64,000 nucleotides of DNA from Ignelater luminosus (Eukaryota; Arthropoda; Insecta; Coleoptera; Elateridae): positions 1-64,000 of the forward strand of contig VTPC01091272.1 in NCBI GenBank assembly GCA_011009095.1. The letters are read 5' to 3'. A program made the translations under genes and the position numbers. Of the stretch, positions 11,810 to 24,710 are shown piece by piece; position 1 is the first letter of the stretch, and the number at the start of each line of letters is the position of its first letter. Below the pieces are notes generated by a model that was given only the letters and a program-made list of their open reading frames with translations, was not told where the DNA came from and searched no databases.

Positions 11810-12990
11810 CAGTTTCTGAGCTCCTACAAAGCCCCTGGATACGACCTTATAGTCGGAAAAGTTCTGAAGAATCTTCCCAGAAAATCAATTATGCTATTAA
11901 CAAACATTTACAATAGCATACTACGACTTTGCTACTTCCCTGCACAGTGGAAATATGCCCAGATTACTATGATTGCAAAGCCCAGAAAACCCCCAGCAGA
12001 AGTCAGTTCATACCGACCGATAAGTCTTTTACCCCTATTCGCAAAAGTACTCGAACGACTTTTTCTTACCAGATTACAATAACTCATACCAATGCATGCC
12101 ATAATCCCCAATCACTAGTTTGGCTTCAGACAACAGCTTTCCACGATCCAGCAATGTCACAGAATAGTCAACGCAATCAAGACTAGTCTGTAAGATAAAA
12201 AACCATGCACCTCGGTCTTTTTGGACATCCAACAGGCCTTTGACAGAGTATGGGCCTTTTGTATAAAATCAAATTCCTGCTTTCCGAAGAAGCCTACCTT
12301 ATCCTAAAATCTTACCTCAGCAATAGGTACTTCCAAGTTAAATATGACGACGCCTTAAGAGCTTATTACTCTATAAAAACCGGAGTATCACAGGGTAGTG
12401 TACTCGGGCCTTTGCTCTGCCTCATTTACACTGCAGATGTTCCCTTGACCGACAACACCTTGATAGCGACTTTCGCCGATGACGCAGCTATCTTACCCTC
12501 GGAGCTCGATCCAGCACGAGCATCTGAAAACCTCGTAAATTATCACTTGACAACAAAGTGCTAATTTATTAGACAACCCTAAACTCGATACGGACCTACC
12601 GGATAGAATTATGGGGCTGCAGCAAGGCCCTCCAATACAAAAATCCTGCAAACATTTCAATCCAAAACCCTCCGTATGTTAACCAACGCTCCTTGGTACG
12701 TCTCAAACCGAACTCTCCACAACGATCTGGGTATACCATTCATCACAGAAGTTATTCGTGACCATTCCATCACTTATAAAGACCGTATCATAGATCATAA
12801 CAACCAGCTAATAAATAATCTCTTCCCTCCACTCCTTGTGAGAAGGGCCAGAAGACCTAGCTAGGTGATCGTCAGCGAACCATCAGTGGTAGGTTCGTGC
12901 CTCAGGTTGCGTTCACGTATATACTATTTACTTATTACTCTGTAGAATGAAGTAGATTGTAAATTTGCACGAATACTAATAAAAAAAAAT
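11810..12990 (+). mobile_element. Jockey-like LINE remnant, reverse transcriptase and 3' end
   Basis: Plus-strand frames encode a non-LTR reverse transcriptase: YKAPGYDLIVGKVLKNLP, ITMIAKPRKPPAEVSSYRPI (motif 1-2), HQFGFRQQLSTIQQCHR, VFLDIQQAFDRVW (motif A, catalytic Asp), TGVSQGSVLGPLL (motif B) and TFADDAAIL (motif C; FADD at 12472-12483). An internal deletion near 12560 joins this to a C-terminal segment with IELWG and NAPWYVSNRTLHNDLGIP. The copy ends near a short A-rich tail at about 12980. Frame changes separate the blocks. The 5' part (ORF1 and endonuclease) is absent, as expected for a 5'-truncated insertion. Confidence 0.85.
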
Positions 12991-14839
12991 TAATTCTCGT
13001 TGTACTGTTTTCCTTTGCTGACCAATATCTACCCCGTAGTGGTTTTTATGTATGCTTCCAGAAGAATATTAGGTTTCAGCTCAAATACATTTTTGTCTGC
13101 AATCAGGAGTAATGAGTCTCCCAAAAATGTAAAAGTTTTGTGTTGGTGATGCTAGATTTGTTGAAGCTTAAAGTGTTATATCTGTAACTTCATAGCAATT
13201 AGACAATATGTTTGCTAAGTTCAGATCAATATTTGAGAGGGCTATTTCATCAACACATTTACACTTATATCTTTTATTCTCACAATGTCAGACCATAATC
13301 TTTGACTTCATTATCTAGACCGATTCATTATTGTTTACGTTGATGCGTTGTGAATCAACCTCTCCCTTACAATCCTGTAACAAAATCACTTTTGGAAGTG
13401 ACCTAAGTTACCAATTGTAAGCAATTGCTTTAAATTCAGAATGTATTTGTAACAATTTATTCAAAATATGAACAAACACTTCCCAAGATTTTGAGTTGAT
13501 AAAGGCAAAGCAGGCTAAACATATACAATACTATAATATGTTGTTAAATAATAAAAACGTATTTTCATTAAAATTTAGGTTAAAATGATCAAAATGTTGA
13601 TATTATTATTAATTTAATTTAATTTATCGTGTAAATGATTTCTTAAAAGGCCTGTAGAACCTTTCAAGGCACTTAAGGCAAGCTCTCTTAATATATTTTT
13701 ATCAATATAAACAATATAAACCACCGTTGTAAAAGAATGAGGACAATGAAATAAATGTCGTTTAAAAAGATTTTTAAAACGTTTGAGTTTGTAGTTTAAA
13801 TTTAGTTAGAGATTACGCGGATCATCCTGTATACAACACAAGTTCAATAAAAATATCAACATTTCTTCTAGTACTAAATAGGTACGTGCAAGATAACTTA
13901 TAATTAAATTATAAAACGTTAATAATTGTTGTATACTTGACCCTTTTACTTCGCGTTTCCTAGAACGGTCACTAATATCAAATAAATTATTAATTTATTA
14001 TTCTTTCTGAGTTTGGCAATTAAAATAAAACAAGAATTTGAACTAAATGTAACTTTATTTTCTTTCATTTCGAGATAACTTATTTTCTATAATTTACTGG
14101 GTTAAGTTCATGGCCGTCACGACAAATGTTTTTTTTAACGGTAATTACTCATATTGCAACATATAATGCCGGCTTTTTATTGAAAAGCGGATATAAAAAC
14201 GTTATAAGGATCCTTTTATGTAACTATATCTTTGACTGGAATTTTCTTTTACTAGGTAATAACTAATAAGTAATAACGTATGAGAAATTATTATTTAAAA
14301 AAAAAAACTTGTTTAAGTTGGTTGTTATGTCATCTTCAGCAACCTTTAACGGTCATTACTCATTAATGACAATTCAGTAAATTAGAATAGTATTAAGAAT
14401 TTTCCACTGTGTGGATTCCAGACCTAGGCCGAATTTAACGTTGCGTAACTGCTGCGTATTTTATACATCTTGGATTGTTAATTTTGATATAATTTTTCAT
14501 CAATTTGTCATTGCAATTCACATTCTGCTCATGTATTGTATTTATAAGTATTGATTGGTATTTACATAACAGTGCGAGATATGACAGGATAAACTTTAGA
14601 AAGAATACCCGTGTCCTGAAGGTCTTTTGACTCAATTTCGAGTACAACAGCCTTTTTTAAAATTTTTCGTGAACACTGTGTCCGTACCACGCCTTTAATT
14701 GTACCTGCATTTTAATCTTTAAAATTAAACTCAACTTGTCTAAAAGCATCTTCCATGAATGTGATTATGCTTCCAACTTCTTTCCACGATTTACCTATTT
14801 TGTTTCAAATTCACAAGTATGAGGTTCACTCTTTATATA
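12990..14839. other. Intergenic DNA without recognised genes
   Basis: AT-rich and gene-poor. I see only short open frames and A/T runs, and a terminus-like GATCATCCTGTATA at about 13819 with no partner. Confidence 0.5.
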
Positions 14840-15842
14840 CAGTGTGTCCAAGATAAGGATGCACATCATGGGGATCTTGGAAACGGTAAGAGATACAGCA
14901 TCGGTTAAATGGGATGAAAATTGGCTATTTATATGATCTTTTTGTTGGCGTTTGCAAAATCTAGATATCTTGGATAGTTTCAGAGATATTTAAAAAAAAG
15001 TAGATTTCTTGATTTTCGTCATTATTTTTTCTTTCCTTTATTTGAAGAAATATCGGAAAACTAAAACCACTTTTCCATTGAAACTTTTTGTTCTATATTA
15101 AAATACGCTAATAAAATTCCTGTACAACGTTTCGGTTTCGAGTAACCATCATCAACCTCATTTTCTTAAATAGGATGAAAAACAATTAAAAATTGGTTTG
15201 AATAGCTTTTGTTGTCACGATTCTAATGATGTAAATATGATAGGGTTGTTTTGGTTTTGATTTTTTTGCTTTGAACGCTGCTGTGACCAACTGTAATAAT
15301 TGTTGTTCATCTTCAAAATTTTGGTTGAGCACATGATTCTTGACATAACCCCAGAGAAAAAAGATTTAACGGTGTTAGATCAGGTGATCGTGCAGGCCAG
15401 GGTACTGCAGAATGCATTAATTTATAGCATAAGAAATCAAAATAACCCTATCATGTTTAAATCTTTAGAAAAGTGACAACAAAAGCTAGTTTCAATTGTT
15501 TTTCCGCCTATTTTAAAAAATGAGGTTGATGATGGTTACTCAAAACCGAAACGTTTTACAGAAATCTTGTTAGCGTATTTTAATAGAAAACAAAAAGTGG
15601 CAATAGAAAAGTGATTTTAGTTTTCCGATATCTCTTCAAATAAATAAAAGAAAAAATAATAACGAAAATCGAGAAATCTACTATTTTTTAAAATATCTCT
15701 GAAACTATCCAAGATATCTAGATTTTGCAAACTCCAACAAAAAGGTCCTATAAATAGCCAACTTTCATCCCATTTAACCGATCCTGTATCTTTTACCGTT
15801 TCCAAGATCCCCATGCTGTGCATCCTTATCTTGGACACACTG
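14840..15842. mobile_element. Tc1/IS630-like element with about 380-bp inverted arms
   Basis: The element is flanked by TA on both sides (14838-14839 and 15843-15844). The arms start CAGTGTGTCCAAGATAAGG and run inward for about 350-400 bp with good identity, covering matched blocks such as TCCAAGATATCTAGATTTTGCAA and AACGTTT..GTTTCGAGTAACC. The centre, about 15240-15420, encodes on the minus strand a remnant resembling the C-terminal part of a DDE transposase: ARSPDLTPLNLF, then a shifted FFLWGY-like block and KNHVLNQNFEDEQQLL. The rest of the transposase is gone. This is a non-autonomous derivative whose arms probably grew by internal duplication. Confidence 0.85.
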
Positions 15843-16113
15843 TATACATTAAAATCCAAACCTCCAACTTCCCATCTGCTCAGTTTTATTCCCAATTTTT
15901 CTTTAAATTTGTTTTAGCGAGGGGAAGGGCGTTAAATCCGGTTATGTTACGTCAACCTTTTGTGTGCATACTTCTAAAATAAAAAGTAGAGCCGAGCATC
16001 ATTTTCAGCTGAAGAGGTAGTAACATATTGAACTTTTATTACCTAAAATTATGAAATTAAAAATAAATAATTTCAAACAGTCAGTACTTGCAATTAGTTC
16101 TAGAAGTTATATA
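15843..16113. other. Spacer between two TIR elements
   Basis: Short spacer between two TA-flanked elements. No coding sequence or repeat is recognised in it. Confidence 0.4.
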
Positions 16114-16549
16114 CAGTGTAAATAAAAAGTAAGGAACACTGATGCTGGAACTTTTATTATTGATTGTACGAAAAAATATTGTTAAAAGGAGTTTGATGTC
16201 TGAATATTTACCACAATTTGATGTTCTTTAATTTTTTTTTGGCGTTCTAGTTTCAGGCGTCAGCGAAAAGTTTTTTGAAGAGCAACCTATACTCTTTGTG
16301 GTGGAATTGGATATTATTTTTTCTTTTTCTTTTTATTTATTTTAAGAAATATCACTTTTAACTTTCAAATGTGCTGTTCCTGGCAGCTTTGAACGTTCAT
16401 TTATTATAAAAGATGTTCAAAGTGTTCAACATTCATGACGTCAAAAAAAAAATTGAAGAATATCAAACTGTGTTAAATATTAAGATATGAAACTAACATT
16501 AACAACCTTTTTTTCTAGCATTAATGTTCCTTATTTTTTATTGACACTA
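16114..16549. mobile_element. TA-flanked MITE, 436 bp
   Basis: The ends are CAGTGTAAATAAAAAGTAAGG on the left and, read from the other strand, TAGTGTCAATAAAAAATAAGG on the right. Each is next to a TA. The match continues inward for about 150 bp with decay (GGAACA.T.ATGCT.GA, then TTTGAT.TTCTT.AATTTTTTTTT). No transposase fragment was seen. The terminal CAGTGT resembles that of the element at 14840-15842, suggesting the same Tc1/mariner-type superfamily. Confidence 0.75.
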
Positions 16550-17297
16550 TACATCACATACATATGAATCAATAGATGCATTGATAAATATAGAAATTGA
16601 TCTCGTTCAAGTGGGATTTTGCTAGGTTTGTGGATATGAAGCTAAAATATTCCTATGCCTAAGCTCTAATATATTGCGACCTACAGCAAAGTGGTTTTAG
16701 AATGCAATCCAAACATCTACTGAATATTAAAAAGCTCTTACGAAATTCTATTACAACAAGAAAAAATGAGTCAAGACTAAGACTAGCGCAAAGAGTAATT
16801 TATTTATTCGGTTTACGGTGTATTTTGTACTTAACATACGTATCTCCACTCTAGATGAAAATTTTTGTATATCACAGGGAGTCGGAAACAAACTAGGGAA
16901 CACGTACCTCTATTAGTTCAGTGTTACCACTCGGGGAAATCTTTCTCCAAAATGAGGGATTTCCACTCACTGGGGAAAAATTCAAGGTTTAAATATTTTG
17001 TTGTCATTTACGTATTCTGGTAGGTAAATTCCACTTTAAATTAATAATTAATTGACCATTCTTATTATTGTCGCGATGCCTCGATTTATTGGTGGTGCTA
17101 CATAACATCTGAACATCACAGTTATCACATGTGCTTCTCCATCAACAAAAATAAATAAACTATCTTTGCTATCAGTAATGTGTTACTTATAAATAATTCA
17201 ATTTAATTTTAATTTTACAAAGGAAAGTCAGAGAAAACAGCTTAGTTTTGGATTTTGGTCGCCCCTAGAGCACCCCTGTATCAAAATTAGGCATCTG
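16550..17297. other. Intergenic DNA
   Basis: Nothing recognised on either strand. Confidence 0.45.
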
Positions 17298-17675
17298 ATG
17301 AAAGCGCCTAATCAATCTTGTAGCGTTACTACTTACCAATTATTATCTCTTTACAATGACAACGCTTCTATTAGTTTTTCCTTTTTGATGAGGTTTTTGA
17401 TAACACAATGTTACATTTCCTTGCCTTCCTTCAATTGTCTTGACATAGTAAAAATTGTACTTGCAGATGAAGAAATACTGAAAAGATTTGCCTTACCTAA
17501 AGCAACTGTTCTGAAGTTTCTGCAAGTCCAAAACTATTTTGACAATGCAAAAGCAGCACAATTTCGAGTTTCGTTCAGGCAGTCACATCAAAGATATATT
17601 TGCTATAAGTCATTGAATAAAAAAACGAGTCAATCATATAACGTTGCTCAGTCCACAGAAATCGCCATTTCTTGA
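17298..17675 (+). pseudogene. Possible PIF/Harbinger-type fragment or chance ORF
   Basis: An open frame of 125 codons. Its middle, LADEEILKRFALPKATVLKFL, has the feel of the helix-turn-helix lead-in of HARBI1-like nucleases (acidic residues, then KRFxLxKxTV). The flanks do not continue that similarity and no catalytic residues are visible. It is named only because it is the longest unexplained frame here. Chance is a fair alternative. Confidence 0.15.
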
Positions 17676-20600
17676 TTTTAATAAAGGTAAGTTGTAAATG
17701 ACAAATTTTACGCTACAGAACTCAAAACTAGCAGTAAGTCGATGAGATGATGTATTTTCATTTTAAGTGGTGTTACAAGAAAAATGTCATACTAGCTTTG
17801 TTGACCTTAGATCTTGCGAAAGTTATCAGTCTAGGGTTCTAGTGTCATCTAATACTTCATTTGGTGTAAATATCTACCTTAGGTTCTCAGACAGGCCTTT
17901 AAGAAAAAGAATGTAGTTCAAAAGAAGAGATTATCTTTTCTACTTTCAATATTAAAAGGTTACTGATGAAAATGATGCGTTGATCCTTTTAAGGCTTTCT
18001 GGGTTTTCTAATGTCTCAGGTTCTTGAACATCATTTGCCTGCATATAAGAATTATTACATTGCTAGATATATCGTATGGCTTTCCCATTTTTTTATGTTG
18101 CCTAAATCTAACGTTTTGGCAATTTGATTTGAATTTGTTTCGTAGAAATAATTCATATCTTAAAACTACAACTGATGAGTTTCATAGGTATGTCGCGTTT
18201 TAAAAATGTACAGCCTTAAAACTCTCCGTATTTCCATTACTTTCGAAATACTCGTTCAAAATGCAAGCTATGGAAGTCATTCTATAAACGTAACTCGGGA
18301 AGACTGGGGCCATTTTCTGGTGTAAAAGTTTATTAAAATTTAGACATATCGAGTAATTGCCAGACTTTAAAAAGCTGAGAGAAAATCGGAAAGTATCTAC
18401 TGCTCCAAATTTTATTAAATAGTAGATTCTATTGTTGATTCTGGCCTGGATACAGGTCAAACTACTATTAGCAGCTTTTGCAATACGGGTAGATTCTAAT
18501 CAGTTATAAATAACTCTAGAGCAATGAAATAGCTGTTATGTTTTAGATACAGAGTAGGAAGCAATAATAACAGTAAATAGTCTTTTTGATATAACTTGTA
18601 TCAAGTGTTTGTGACTTTATTTATTTATTTTTTTTTTCCACATTTTGCACTTAATCTATAGAAAGTTTGAGTGATTTTGTAAGAATCGCTTTAGCAGGAT
18701 AAGTCCTGAATTCAATTTTGATATACTTCTCTTCAGAAGGTAGCGGTTAAGTGGTTTTTTGGAAGGAAAATGGGCACTTATGTTACTTATGTATTTAGTT
18801 AATAATACCAAGTTTTGCGCATGCTTTACTTACTAGTATCAAACTCAGCAATGCATTGTATTTAGAAATATTGAAAGTTTCCTAAAGAAAAAACAACTGT
18901 TAACAATAAAGACTTTGCCGGTCTATAAAACACAATGTCCAAGGTAGTTCAGCTGACCTAAGAGAGGTGCTAGCCCAAGATGTTTAACTGGACTTAAAAA
19001 GTTTCACCAGTTTTAAAGATTTAACTGGTTAAACGAGCTCGACAAGCCTAAAAAGAGCCACTGGGCACATAGTATCTCAGGTTTGGTACCACAGAAAAGC
19101 GTTTTCTGAGCGAAAAAGCTATTTATCACAAATTAATAATAAAAAACAATGAGGAGTGATTAATCCTTGATACTGTATATTGGCACATTCTTCTAAACAC
19201 AACAAATTCTATAACCAAACGCTGCCCTTCTCAACCTTCTCGTGATCAGGGGTACACAAGCTTGGTAGCTCAGAACAGCACATGCTGATCACCGAGTCGC
19301 CTGCCTGACAGAAGGACTGGCATAAATTCAGAGAGGAACTCGGCCGTCTGTAATGAAAATGGCAACAGAAAAAATAAAAAGTCCGTGCATACATACATCC
19401 CTCAGAACATAGCAGGGAAACACTGACGTCACAGAAGAGACCCTTAGAGCGACAATAGACGTACTATTTCTAGTTGATGTTCCCGATTTAGATAAGCAAA
19501 CACAGTGATATATTAGAAAGCAAGCTACGTACGCAAATGGCAATGCCGATACAGTGGTGTCTGAAGCAGATGTAAGTAAGTAAGACAAAAAAATCACTAG
19601 GACGAGATAGTATACATGGTGAATACACAAGACAGCACAAGCTATTTTCCAAGTGCTTAGGAAAAAGGAAACTTGTGACAATCATTAAAGCCCCAGATAA
19701 GAACCCAAGAAGTCGCTGAGTACGTCATACTAGCCAACCTAGTTGTGTTAATTTCCACACATGCCAAACAACAATCTGGGCTTCTATTACATTGCAATAC
19801 TCAGACGTCAAGTTTAGCGCCGTTGGAACAGTTCTACAAAATCTGCGCAAATCATTTACGAACGAGTCTTATTTATTGGTCAATTGAAAAACTAAAAGTT
19901 ACGCTGTATTCAAAATCTTATAATCATTCTATAGTTATCCAGTAATACGCAGGGTGTTCTATTGACAAGACTTATTCCTTAACTTGCTGTCTTTTGTTGT
20001 ATTAGTGATGACCATAAACTGTCTAACGTAAGTTGTTGGATTTTTTGAAAAATTTTATTTTGACAAGTCAGTGAGTGTGTAATGAAAAATCAACCACACT
20101 GTATAAGACAAAGACAAGCCTGACCAAGAATAGCAAGTTGTGTAAAGGAAATAATATAAGATTTAAAAACATGAACTGTAAAATGCTTTAGATCTTCTCT
20201 TCTGGGTTTTTTCTTTTACCAAAAAGGTTCATATTTTAATGCTTTGAAAAATAAAGTTTTGTGAAACTGCATCTAGCAAACTGTTGTTTACTAACTTTTT
20301 TGTTTTTATGGGGTTTGTCGTCTGTGGATATTATTATTCTACTCAAACGTGTAATGAACCTTTTTTAAATTTATGCTTAACAAAAACCAGCAAAGAAACA
20401 AAGTCTGCAAAAATCCGTTTCTTTTTCGTAATTGCAATTACACCAGTCTGAAGCTGAGATGAGATACTCACTTGTGCTAGCGTACTGCATTTACAAAATT
20501 CTCTAAGATTCGATTCCGAAAATGGTATTGCTAGACCACACTGAAACTCAAACAAAAGCAAAGTTTCACGTTTGAATAGGGTTTAAAAATGTTATTTTGG

Positions 20601-22488
20601 AAATCGTTCATGGTTTTAGGGGAAATTTCGTACAGTAGGTTTACATAATTTTGGAAATCGCACTCCTGGTTGTTTGCTTTCACAGATACCTAAACCTGAA
20701 ATTGATCTTTTTCAATTTTCTGGAATAGAATTCGAGTTCCTCATTCTCCTAATTGTTATTGTATCCTGATTCTCTCATGACTTCAAGATCTGCCTAAATT
20801 TTGAAAGCAAAATTATTTTAACTTTTGATATTAACTATGTCTTTCCAGAAAAAAAAGGTAGAATAAAAAGTGTGAAACAATTACATCTTTCGGCTGTTTC
20901 AAAGACTGTTAGGATCACCATCTCAAAGTAGTAGCGAAATAAAAAAAAATTTGTGGTTTTCGTTAAATCTATAAACAATGTCGACTATTTATTTTCGTCA
21001 CTATTGCAACTACAAAGACCCCGACAATCAGTACCGCACCGATAAGAAAGAAAACAAAGATGCTTTTGTTGTTTGAATAGATCAAGAGTGTTTAAATATG
21101 TATTTTGCACAATAATATGTATACTTGTTTTTAAGATTGCTGTTGCTGTCCACACAGGAAAGAAGAAGTACTATTCATTACATTACGATACCTTGCATAC
21201 GAAGAAAAATTGAGGAGCTCCAGGGGCTAGTTTAATTTGAATTGGATAGAATTATTATTACAGAAGACACACTGTATATCATTTACTGTCTCTGTAAACT
21301 TATTGTTTAAATATTGCGAGAAAAACGATTGGAATTTATCAGTAGTCACTGACCCGACTGTTTTAATGATAAAGAGATAGTAGTGACTAATACAGCAAAG
21401 AGTCTCGTATTCAAAAATACATTTGCACTATCTTAGTACTATATAGAAGTATTTATGTTGTGTTTTGCACTATAGTAATAAGGGTTTCATACTAACAAAA
21501 ATAAAAATAAATGTGCACTTGTAGTACGATATGAAATAATGAAAGGTACTGTTACCGTATACATTAAATCTTGTTAGTTAGTTTTGTAAATAAAATCGAT
21601 CAGTCGAACCAAGAGGTATGTATGTATAATAGTGTTAGAAAAAGTGTTTTTCAATTTAAAACTATCGCTGATAATCAAAGTCCAATATTAATATAAACTT
21701 GAAGAGCTGTCGAACAAAACCAGGTAAATCCACTAAACTGTTTTCTACAAGAGAAGCAAAAAACTGAAACATTAAATATATGTGTGTAAGTTTGCCTTTT
21801 TAAAGTTATGTGTTATGTCTTACTATATAAAATAGTAAATTGCGGGCACAAACAAATGCAATATTTTCAAAGTCATTGAAAAAAATAAAACGGACATACC
21901 CGGTTTTAATGGAAAATTTATGAGATAAATTCAGTTTTATTTAAGTGATAGTAACTATTATTCTTTTGTAGATTTGAGCGAAAATAACGCAGAGTATAAT
22001 ATTAATAATCTAGACAGTAAATCTTTGTGACACTACAATTAAAACAAAATAAATGCAAAATTCCACTAATATCTACTTGACTAAAAAAAGTGCAATTTGC
22101 CTAGACGGCAGACTTGCCCGATTTTATTTGCCAGTTCCCAAATTATAGACTTAATCTAGATTTTGTAAATCAAAGAAAGGGCTTGGTGCTAGATAATGAT
22201 AAGCCACAAAATCATTTTTGTAAGAAAATGAGTATTTAATGTTTTTAAAAATTCTGTAAAATCAGTTGCATATCTTTTCGTTATTATCTTGTGCTAATTT
22301 AAATTACTGGGTATTTAAGCATTGTATCACGGTGTCAAAATCAAGAAAATTGTTTGAAAATATAATTTATTAAAGAAAATGTAGCTTATCATAGTATTGT
22401 TACCGATTGTTACAAAATAAAACTTGTTCTTTTTTATACAAAAACCGTATATTTGAGTATTAAATTGTTTAAGATTACTGTTGTTTTT
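17676..22488. other. Long gene-poor stretch
   Basis: Mostly AT-rich sequence without supportable genes. Two weak signals occur. At 19580-19700 the plus strand carries KKSLGRDSIHG and FSKCLGKRKLVTIIKAPDKNP in shifted frames, faintly like the KxPGxDGI to KAPDKNP part of R1/LOA-type reverse transcriptases. At 21745-21960 there is a repeat shared with 40243-40450. Otherwise I see nothing. Confidence 0.45.
21745..21960 (+). repeat. Dispersed repeat B, copy 1
   Basis: Shares with 40243-40450, in the same orientation and order, TACAAGAGAAGCA.AAAACTGAAA and AAATAAAAC.GACATACCCGG. Between the blocks the match is weak. The type of repeat is unknown and no ends were defined. Confidence 0.45.
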
Positions 22489-23830
22489 CTACAGAAGTAG
22501 GTCTGCTTCATAGTTATTGTCATCTTCTATACTTTCACTAGTTAGACCATTGTAAAAATCATAGTAAATTGAAGGAACGTAGGGTAATAATGTTTTGATA
22601 CTATCCAACTTTATTTTTGGTATGTGTAAAGGTCCGTTGTACTTTTTAGTAATATTAGATAAATGTGCATGTCCAGGTCTTCCTTTCTTTGTAATGTTAG
22701 CTTGAATGTAAGAATCACTAGTAGAATGCTTTACATTTATTGAACCAGGAGAATTTTCATTAAAACGGAAAGAGTATACTCCTAAAAAGTCCAAATCTTG
22801 TCTGTCATTGGTTTGGGTTGCCCTTTCATGTTTTGTATTATTTCTTCAAAACTAAAGTCTTCTAGTAATGCTATTTCGATACTTTTTTTATCATTATAGG
22901 AATGCATGACAAATGTCAGAATATCACATTTTATGGGTATTTTATGCTACTTTGAGCACAATGCGCAAGTTGAAGACTTTATTTCAATTGGTAAATCTAT
23001 TTTTCCTCCTATATAGGACACTGTTAGGTAGCTCTTCCACACTAGTAAAATTTTACCGCACTATATTTAGTATGCCTCATCATAAGTAAAAAAAAATCGT
23101 TTCTTAGCAATTAGATGGGGAGCTAAATATTTCTTATCATTTGTTCTTCGTGTGTAGTGCGATTGGTATGGCGGAAATGACTGTATGTGCGTTTTAACTT
23201 CGTCGATCATCTCAGTGCCGTGTTTGTTGGCAGATAGAAATTTTTGTTTTTCTGGATCCTCGGTCCGCTTTCGTTGTCTTTGTTTAGTTTCTGTTGTCTT
23301 GATAAGATTTGCAATAAAATTTACACTATTGTTACGGTCACCCAGTGCCTAATATTCTTTAAAAATTTGTTTCAATTCATTCGACAAGATGGCAGCTGCT
23401 TCATTTCTCTTGCTTCTATAATTTCACCTTTAACAGTTGTATATGATTGACTTGCATTTCTTTTATCTTTATGCCCACGTCTATTTTTCTTGAATGTACA
23501 CTATTAGGGTTTCTCTTCTTAGGCTTTCCAGTATTTTCTTCTTTCTTCTTCTTTTTAACTGCAGGCCTAGTTATTCTTGATGTGATTATTGCACATCTTT
23601 ATATTCTTCACTATCAGTAGATGAGTCACCGGGTCCAAAATTTTTATCGTTATCACTAATGATCCACAACGATATTATCCACATCACACTCATCCACTAC
23701 ATTCTCTGTAAGTTCTGATATTTCTTTCTGACTACCCTGAGCATTAGGAGCAGTTTCAACTTCTTCCAGAACTGCTTCATTTGCTTTAACGTATTTAACA
23801 TCTGGCAGAGCAAAATAATGCTAACATTGT
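22489..23830 (-). pseudogene. Degenerate repeat-encoded protein (DUF7869-like)
   Basis: The minus strand carries, in shifting frames, an N-terminal acidic stretch (ANEAVLEEVETAPNAQG, about 23720-23800), a basic patch, then ALGDRNNSVNFIANLI, EMIDEVKTHIQSFPPYQSHY and TRRTNDKKYLAPHLI (about 23100-23350). After a badly damaged part come KKSIEIALLEDFSFEEIIQN and a 101-codon C-terminal frame containing SINVKHSTSDSYI and LLPYVPSIYYDFYNGL (22489-22794). The HIxSFPxxxSHYxR and LxYxPxxxxxFY patterns are ones I recall from multicopy arthropod proteins of the DUF7869/transposase-like type; that match is from memory. At least four frameshifts or stops. A foldback element sits just upstream. Confidence 0.55.
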
Positions 23831-23887
23831 AACAATAACAATAATATGAAAATCTAACTTACCAAAGTTACCTAAGATACAAAATAC

Positions 23888-24598
23888 ACCATATTCCCCT
23901 TTTGAAAACGCATCATGAGAATTTCTCATATAAAATCTCTAATCTTAAATTCTATCTCTATTATGCATTTTAGAAAGACCTGTTTACAATAAAATATGCT
24001 TAGAATTTAATTTTGCACACAATAAGCTCAAGATTTTTGCTTAAGGATGTACTGCACATACAATATTTGAAAAAAGTGTTAAGAAACCTGAATTTTTAAC
24101 TTTGAAAAACTTGATGTAAGTCTTATGAAGAAGCCTAAGTGACATGGAATACATTTCTGCTCATTTAGTGCTTATTTCTCCAAAAGTTTTAAATATTTGT
24201 GTAATAAAAGCTTCTGACGCTAAATATTTCACTGCATAAAACGAACTTGTCGGATATTTATTGCACACATACAAATATTAATAAAACTCCACCAAACAAA
24301 CATTGATGATCAGAAATGCATTTATATTTCGAGATTTCTCATGCCACTTAGGTTTTTTTTATTATAAGACATACGCCGGTTTTCCTAAGTTAAAATCTCA
24401 GGTTGTTTTACACACATCAAATATTGTACGTGCCAATCCTTAAACAAAAATCTTCAGCTCATTATGTGCAGAAATAAGTTCTGAACGACTTTTACTCTAG
24501 AAATTTTTCTCTAAACAACGCATAACAGAGATAAAATTCAAGGCTAAAAATATTACATGAGAAATCTCTATGATGCGTTTTCAAAAGGGATATACGGT
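23888..24598. mobile_element. Foldback element, about 711 bp
   Basis: Inverted arms of about 330 bp. The left arm begins ACCATATTCCCCTTTTGAAAAC; the right, on the other strand, begins ACCGTATATCCCTTTTGAAAAC. Matching inner blocks include CGCATCAT.GAGA..TTCTCAT, TTTTTG.TTAAGGAT and CCTAAGTG.CATG. The centre is at about 24250. No coding sequence. No clear target duplication was identified. Confidence 0.75.
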
Positions 24599-24710
24599 AT
24601 AAACAATAACCAGGGCTTATATAATAATCCCAATTCTTCAGAAATTAAAATTCATTAATTACTTGCCAAACATTAATTTAAAAACCGAAAACTGAAATGT
24701 TGATGCGACT

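Noticed and set aside
19209-19685. Three overlapping minus-strand frames up to 117 codons
   Set aside because: They overlap each other in different frames and look like chance frames. The plus strand carries a faint LINE-like signal instead.
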